27,080 nt of DNA from an uncultured Oscillospiraceae bacterium. Lineage in GTDB: Bacteria > Bacillota > Clostridia > Oscillospirales > Oscillospiraceae. The notes under the pieces were generated by a model. It made no database searches and had not been told where the DNA came from. It was given only the letters and a program-made list of their open reading frames with translations. The translations under genes were made by a program, and so were the position numbers. This document shows positions 23,902 to 27,080 of the stretch, one piece after another. The number at the start of each line of letters is the position of its first letter. Within the stretch, counting starts at the first letter, position 1. The stretch lies in assembly GCA_934589705.1 (NCBI GenBank), contig CAKTOH010000019.1, positions 1 to 27,080 of the forward strand, written 5' to 3'.

Positions 23902-24867
23902 TTATGACAAATCCCGAACCACGTCCTTGGCCACCCGATAGATATCCTCCATGGTGGTCAGGGATGTGATCTGATTTTTATAGTAGCTGCTGTGGGGCAC
24001 CCCCCGCAGATACCAGGCAAAGTGCTTCCGGGCTTCCAGGCAGGCGATGTGCTCCCCGTGATCCTGCTCCGACAGCCGGAACTGCTCTACGGCCACGGCC
24101 ACCCGGTCGGCAAGACTCGGTCTTCCCGGATATGCCTCCCCACGAATAGCCGCCTGAATTTCCCCGAAAATCCAGGGATCGCCGAAGGCGCTTCTTCCGA
24201 TCATCAGGCCGTCGGCTCCCGTGCGCTTCCAGCACCGCACCGCCGCCTGGCCGTCGGTAATGTCCCCGTTGGCAATCACCGGAACGGACAGCTGCTCCTT
24301 GACCTTATGAATCATGTCCCAGTCCGCGGTGCCGGAATAGAGCATACTCCGGGTTCTGCCGTGGACGGCCACCATGGCCGCTCCCGCGTCCTCCATGCGC
24401 TTGGTAAAATCCAGCACGTTGATGCTGCCCTTGTCCCAGCCTAAGCGGCATTTCACCGTCACCGGCACATTCACCGCCCGGACAACCGAGCGGACGATGT
24501 CCGCCGCCAGCTCCGGGGTGCGCATCAGGCCGCAGCCGTCTCCGGAGCCGGCGATTTTCGGCATGGGGCAGCCCATGTTGATGTCGACAAAATCGCAGCC
24601 GGAAATTTCCAGAGCCAGCACTGCGCCCTTCGCCATAATCTCCGGGTCGTTGCCGAAAATCTGGGCTCCGCAGACGCTTCCCTCGTTTTTCCGGAGGAGC
24701 TTTGCGCTCTTTTGATCCTTATAGCACAGAGCCCGGGAGGAAACCATCTCCGTCACCGTCACCCCGGCTCCCAGCCGGGCGCAGATCGTCCGGAAAGCCC
24801 AGTCCGTGACGCCCGCCATGGGAGCCAGAAACAAGGGATTCTCAACTTCAATTGTACCAATTCGCAA
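23902..24867 (-). CDS. dusB: tRNA-dihydrouridine synthase, DusB type
   Basis: This FMN enzyme reduces uridines in the D-loop of tRNA to dihydrouridine with NADPH. The TIM-barrel motifs are clear: NPLFLAPMAGVTD near the start binds FMN, VDINMGCPMPKI holds the catalytic Cys100, VTVKCRLGWD and VAVHGRTRSMLYSG follow, and DGLMIGRSAFGDPWIF binds the flavin phosphate. The product is about 321 residues, normal for Dus. TTG at 24867 is chosen because GGAG is 8 bases upstream and the protein then begins RIGTIEVENP, as Dus proteins do; TTG 24873 or GTG 24909 are alternatives. The gene has its own promoter, which abuts the stop of the 87-residue gene. Confidence 0.93.
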   Translation of the reverse strand: MRIGTIEVENPLFLAPMAGVTDWAFRTICARLGAGVTVTEMVSSRALCYKDQKSAKLLRKNEGSVCGAQIFGNDPEIMAKGAVLALEISGCDFVDINMGCPMPKIAGSGDGCGLMRTPELAADIVRSVVRAVNVPVTVKCRLGWDKGSINVLDFTKRMEDAGAAMVAVHGRTRSMLYSGTADWDMIHKVKEQLSVPVIANGDITDGQAAVRCWKRTGADGLMIGRSAFGDPWIFGEIQAAIRGEAYPGRPSLADRVAVAVEQFRLSEQDHGEHIACLEARKHFAWYLRGVPHSSYYKNQITSLTTMEDIYRVAKDVVRDLS

Positions 24868-24883
24868 TGCCAACACTCCATCT

Positions 24884-24902
24884 CCGGGAAAGCGTTTCCC
24901 GG
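24884..24902 (-). other. Hairpin touching the dusB ribosome binding site
   Basis: CCGGGAAA (24884-24891) and TTTCCCGG (24895-24902) form an 8-bp stem with a 3-base loop. The last GG of the stem on the minus strand is part of the first GGAG upstream of the TTG starts, so the fold may influence which start is used. Confidence 0.4.
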
Positions 24903-24936
24903 GCGGCACCGGGCCGCCTCTATATTATTACGGAGG

Positions 24937-24965
24937 ATTGTATCACAAATTCCGCCGCTTCGCAA
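24937..24965 (-). promoter_or_regulatory. Promoter of dusB
   Basis: On the minus strand TTGCGA (24960-24965) and TACAAT (24937-24942) are 17 bases apart, with TG one base before the -10 box (extended -10). The start near 24930 leaves a ~60-base leader. Confidence 0.7.
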
Positions 24966-24966
24966 C

Positions 24967-25230
24967 CTAGAAAAGCACCGTGGCCAGCCACACAAGCCCC
25001 ATGACCGTTGCCCCGCCCAGAGCCCACACCGCCCCGGAAAGGTACAGCCGCCGCTTCCGCATCGGTTTTTCCGGACTGCGGATGGCGCACTGGGCTTCCT
25101 TTAACAGCGCCTCATCGGTGATTCCCTGACCCACGGCTCCGTCCTTCAGAATGAAGATAGCCTGCTCGAAGAGCTTCTGCTCCGGCGGATGCACCACGAT
25201 CACCTGCCGGGAAATGCCTTTTACCATCAT
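24967..25230 (-). CDS. Small membrane-anchored protein of unknown function
   Basis: I recognise no characterised family. The 87 residues start MMVKGISRQVIVVHPPEQKLFEQAIFIL, an amphipathic stretch; then GITDEALLKEAQCAI, a basic patch (KPMRKRRLYLSG) and one C-terminal membrane helix (about 66-86). It is probably a tail-anchored cytoplasmic-domain protein. An AAGGAGG site 5 bases before the first ATG supports translation, and Met2 is an equally good start. It lies 42 bases after ttcA on the same strand and probably shares its transcript. Similar small proteins are sometimes named 'translation initiation factor 2' in databases, without basis in this sequence. Confidence 0.7.
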   Translation of the reverse strand: MMVKGISRQVIVVHPPEQKLFEQAIFILKDGAVGQGITDEALLKEAQCAIRSPEKPMRKRRLYLSGAVWALGGATVMGLVWLATVLF

Positions 25231-25235
25231 TACCG

Positions 25236-25249
25236 CCTCCTTACGGAGG
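25236..25249 (-). other. Ribosome-site hairpin of the 87-residue gene
   Basis: On the minus strand CCTCC (25245-25249) pairs with GGAGG (25236-25240), the Shine-Dalgarno core, around a GTAA loop (a GNRA tetraloop in RNA). It would lower initiation unless opened, for example by ribosomes finishing ttcA nearby. Confidence 0.5.
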
Positions 25250-25272
25250 AAGTATGCCCCAGCAAAAGAAAA

Positions 25273-26013
25273 TTATTCCTGTTCTTTCGGCCTCTTATAC
25301 CGGCCATGAGGCTCCCACTCGGGCAGCGGATAGCGCTGCATGGCTCCGAAGATACGCTCCTTCAGGTCGGGATAGGTCTGACTCAGGGTGAAAATCAGCT
25401 GCTTGACCTCTTCCCGCTTGGTCACCTTATCCACCGGGCACCGGTTTGTCAGCACCGGAAGACCCTGCCGGGCGGCAAAGTTGTCCACGGTTTTCTCGTG
25501 GATGTAGAGCATGGGGCGAATCTGGGTAATGCCCGTTCTGTCCAGCCTGGTCACCGGCTGGAAGCAGCTGATCCGTCCCTCAAAGAGCAGCGACATGACG
25601 AAAGTCTCCACCGCGTCGTCATAGTGATGCCCCAGAGCCAGCTTGTTGAACCCCTGCTCCAGAAGGGTCTGATTCAGTGACCCCCGGCGCATTTTCGAGC
25701 ACAGGGAGCAGGGATTCTTTTCCTTCCTGTGGTCGAAAATAATGGGGGCGATTTCCGTTTTGACCACGGTATAGGGCACTTCCAGCTCGTCGCACATCTT
25801 TTGCACCCCGGAGTAGTCCATCCCCAGTCCCATATCAATGGTGATTCCCTCCAATTGGAAGGGCTGGCTATGGTACTGCCGCAGTCCGGCAAGGAGGGTC
25901 AGCAGCACCAGGGAATCCTTTCCCCCGGACACGCCGACCGCGATTTTGTCCCCGGCTTCAATCATATTATAGTCGTCCACACACCGGCGAACGAGGCCCA
26001 TCAGCTTCTGCAT
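25273..26013 (-). CDS. ttcA: TtcA-family tRNA 2-thiocytidine biosynthesis protein
   Basis: This is a PP-loop ATPase that adenylates and thiolates cytidine 32 of certain tRNAs. The protein has 246 residues. SGGKDS (29-34) is the PP-loop. NPCSLCSKMRRG carries Cys102 and Cys105, and Cys192 (TNRCPVD) completes the three ligands of the 4Fe-4S cluster seen in TtcA. LALGHHYDDAVET is the second PP-loop-family motif. TilS (tRNA lysidine synthetase) lacks this cysteine set, so TtcA is the better call, though distant relatives may modify other positions. ATG 26013 has an AGGAGAG site upstream. The promoter at 26181-26209 faces that of rplM. Confidence 0.88.
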   Translation of the reverse strand: MQKLMGLVRRCVDDYNMIEAGDKIAVGVSGGKDSLVLLTLLAGLRQYHSQPFQLEGITIDMGLGMDYSGVQKMCDELEVPYTVVKTEIAPIIFDHRKEKNPCSLCSKMRRGSLNQTLLEQGFNKLALGHHYDDAVETFVMSLLFEGRISCFQPVTRLDRTGITQIRPMLYIHEKTVDNFAARQGLPVLTNRCPVDKVTKREEVKQLIFTLSQTYPDLKERIFGAMQRYPLPEWEPHGRYKRPKEQE

Positions 26014-26049
26014 TCTGATATTCTCTCCTAAAATCCTGAAAAATAGCAA

Positions 26050-26084
26050 GTGAGCATTTGGAAGGATTCGTGAGCATTTGGAAG
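26050..26084. repeat. Two-copy 15-bp tandem repeat in the ttcA leader
   Basis: GTGAGCATTTGGAAG occurs at 26050-26064 and 26070-26084, a 20-bp period, between the ttcA start and the rplM promoter. No role is evident; a binding-site pair is possible. Confidence 0.65.
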
Positions 26085-26131
26085 AAAACGAGAGGTTTCT
26101 TCGGACTGCGCAAAAATTTCCAAAAATGCGG

Positions 26132-26160
26132 TTGACATTTGAATTCCAATGTGATATAAA
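26132..26160 (+). promoter_or_regulatory. Promoter of the rplM-rpsI operon
   Basis: TTGACA (26132-26137) and TATAAA (26155-26160) are 17 bases apart, a strong vegetative promoter. The leader from about 26167 to 26238 contains the rival minus-strand promoter and a small stem-loop. Confidence 0.85.
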
Positions 26161-26163
26161 TTC

Positions 26164-26192
26164 CTGGTGTTCTGGGGGTCATTGTACACCAG
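26164..26192 (+). promoter_or_regulatory. Stem-loop at the start of the rplM leader
   Basis: CTGGTGT (26164-26170) and ACACCAG (26186-26192) form a 7-bp stem with a 15-base loop at or near the transcript's 5' end. L13 leaders that bind the ribosomal protein are known in Firmicutes; whether this is one needs a covariance-model search. Confidence 0.35.
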
Positions 26193-26209
26193 ACACCTGA
26201 AAATGTCAA
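26181..26209 (-). promoter_or_regulatory. Promoter of ttcA
   Basis: On the minus strand TTGACA (26204-26209) and TACAAT (26181-26186) are 17 bases apart. Transcription would start near 26174 and run left through the rplM promoter. Confidence 0.8.
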
Positions 26210-26238
26210 AATAATTTATCCAATTGGAGGAAATCATA

Positions 26239-26670
26239 ATGTCCACTACTCTGCTGAAGAAGGAGACCCTGGACCGCAAGTGGTATGTGATCGACGCTGC
26301 CGGCAAGCCTCTGGGTCGTACTGCCGTCACCGCCGCGAACCTGCTGCGCGGTAAGCACAAGTCTGACTTCACCCCCAATGTTGACTGCGGCGACAACGTC
26401 ATCATCATCAACACCGACAAGGCTGTTCTCACCGGCAAGAAGCTGGAGCAGAAGAAGTACTATCGTGTGTCCGGCTGGATCGGCGGTCTGAAGGAGACCA
26501 AGGCCCGTGACATGATGGAGCAGCGCAGCGACTACGCCATGGAGCTGGCCGTCAAGGGTATGCTGCCCAAGAACACCCTGGGCAAGAGCGCGCTGATCCG
26601 CCTGCACCTGTACAAGGGTGCCGAGCATCCCCACGCCGCCCAGAAGCCCGAAGTTTGGAACCTGGACTAA
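26239..26670 (+). CDS. rplM: Ribosomal protein L13
   Basis: L13 is a 50S subunit protein that acts early in large-subunit assembly. The start at 26239 gives a protein of 143 residues, the normal bacterial length. It shows RKWYVIDAAGKPLGRTA, the GKHKSDFTPNVDCGDNVIIIN segment, the KKYYRVSGWIGGLK stretch and the end HPHAAQKPEVW, all typical. TTGGAGG lies about 8 bases upstream; the in-frame ATG at 26224 overlaps that site and is rejected. The codon use is strongly biased, as in highly expressed genes. rpsI follows after 17 bases, the usual L13-S9 operon. Confidence 0.98.
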   Translation: MSTTLLKKETLDRKWYVIDAAGKPLGRTAVTAANLLRGKHKSDFTPNVDCGDNVIIINTDKAVLTGKKLEQKKYYRVSGWIGGLKETKARDMMEQRSDYAMELAVKGMLPKNTLGKSALIRLHLYKGAEHPHAAQKPEVWNLD

Positions 26671-26687
26671 TTTGGAGGTAACTTAGA

Positions 26688-27080
26688 ATGTACGAGAGCA
26701 AGAAGAAGTATTTTTACGGCACCGGCCGTCGTAAGTCCAGCGTTGCCCGCGTTCGCGTCTACGAGAACGGCACCGGTTCCGTCATTGTCAACGGTCGTGA
26801 TATCGACGACTATTTTGGTCTGGAGACCCTGAAGCTGGTCGTCCGTCAGCCTCTGGTCACCACCGATCTGCTGGGCAAGGTTGACGTGGTTGTCACCGTT
26901 GCTGGCGGCGGCGTTTCCGGTCAGGCCGGCGCTATCCGTCACGGCATCTCCCGTGCCCTGGTCACCCTGAACCCCGAGTACCGGGCTTCTCTGAAGGCCG
27001 CCGGCTTCATGACCCGCGACCCCAGAATGAAGGAAAGAAAGAAATACGGTCTCAAAGCAGCTCGTCGCGCTCCGCAGTTC
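26688..27080 (+). CDS. rpsI: Ribosomal protein S9 (cut by window end)
   Basis: S9 is a 30S subunit protein whose C-terminal tail reaches the P-site tRNA. The 131 residues present start [22 protein letters not shown] and include [32 protein letters not shown] and the basic end [21 protein letters not shown]. The family usually ends with a few more residues (SKR or similar), so only about three codons and the stop are missing. TTGGAGG lies 11 bases before the ATG. It is co-transcribed with rplM. Confidence 0.98.
   Translation, partial: MYESKKKYFYGTGRRKSSVARVRVYENGTGSVIVNGRDIDDYFGLETLKLVVRQPLVTTDLLGKVDVVVTVAGGGVSGQAGAIRHGISRALVTLNPEYRASLKAAGFMTRDPRMKERKKYGLKAARRAPQF

Noticed and set aside
24868..24909. 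GTG at 24909 as the dusB start
   Set aside because: It adds 14 residues atypical of Dus proteins and spans a hairpin; the TTG at 24867 has a better placed GGAG.
26050..26084. Possible CRISPR remnant
   Set aside because: Only two 15-base units with 5-base gaps and no cas genes; repeat and spacer sizes do not fit.

Overview
The window reads as a chromosomal segment of a Gram-positive, GC-rich gut-type Clostridium relative (Bacillota, class Clostridia, probably Oscillospirales). Signs are strong AGGAGG-type ribosome binding sites, LPxTG-anchored pili with sortases, a lipoprotein-dependent ABC importer, the tRNA acetylating enzyme TmcAL, a SpoVB-like flippase, and short interspersed hairpin repeats. 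The genus is inference. No tRNA, rRNA, CRISPR array, transposase, integrase or phage gene was seen.

Left part (1-6695). The 5' part of acetate kinase (minus strand) is divergent from tmcAL. Then come a catalytically degenerate rhomboid-like membrane protein with a C-terminal metal-binding tail, a convergent CPBP membrane protease, an OB-fold SSB-like protein, endonuclease III (nth) and a SpoVB-like MOP flippase. The flippase has a TTG start lying in a terminator-like hairpin.

ABC region (6621-12836, minus strand). A complete importer is transcribed right to left: DUF3798 lipoprotein, a structured 151-nt spacer, a double ATPase, then two permeases. It has a clear promoter, a leader inverted repeat, and an intrinsic terminator placed inside the convergent flippase gene. 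The first permease carries an unusual ~230-residue, Ala/Glu-rich extracytoplasmic helical domain. The substrate is unknown.

Pilus region (12928-22783, minus strand). One operon appears to encode a small coiled-coil protein, a dedicated signal peptidase I, a 1437-residue LPQTG adhesin (probable tip), the LPETG major pilin, a 399-nt spacer packed with perfect hairpins, a class C sortase, a Cna_B-type LPQTG minor pilin (probable base) and a second sortase. The peptidase would process the exported subunits, SrtC would polymerise the shaft, and the last sortase may anchor it. Two 9-bp direct repeats 20 bp apart overlap the operon promoter.

Right part (22903-27080). On the minus strand lie ttcA-like, a small membrane-anchored protein, dusB and a secreted M23 peptidase. 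On the plus strand the rplM-rpsI ribosomal operon starts and runs off the window, rpsI lacking only its last few codons. The rplM and ttcA promoters point at each other and overlap. With tmcAL, dusB and ttcA, three tRNA-modification enzymes occur in this window.
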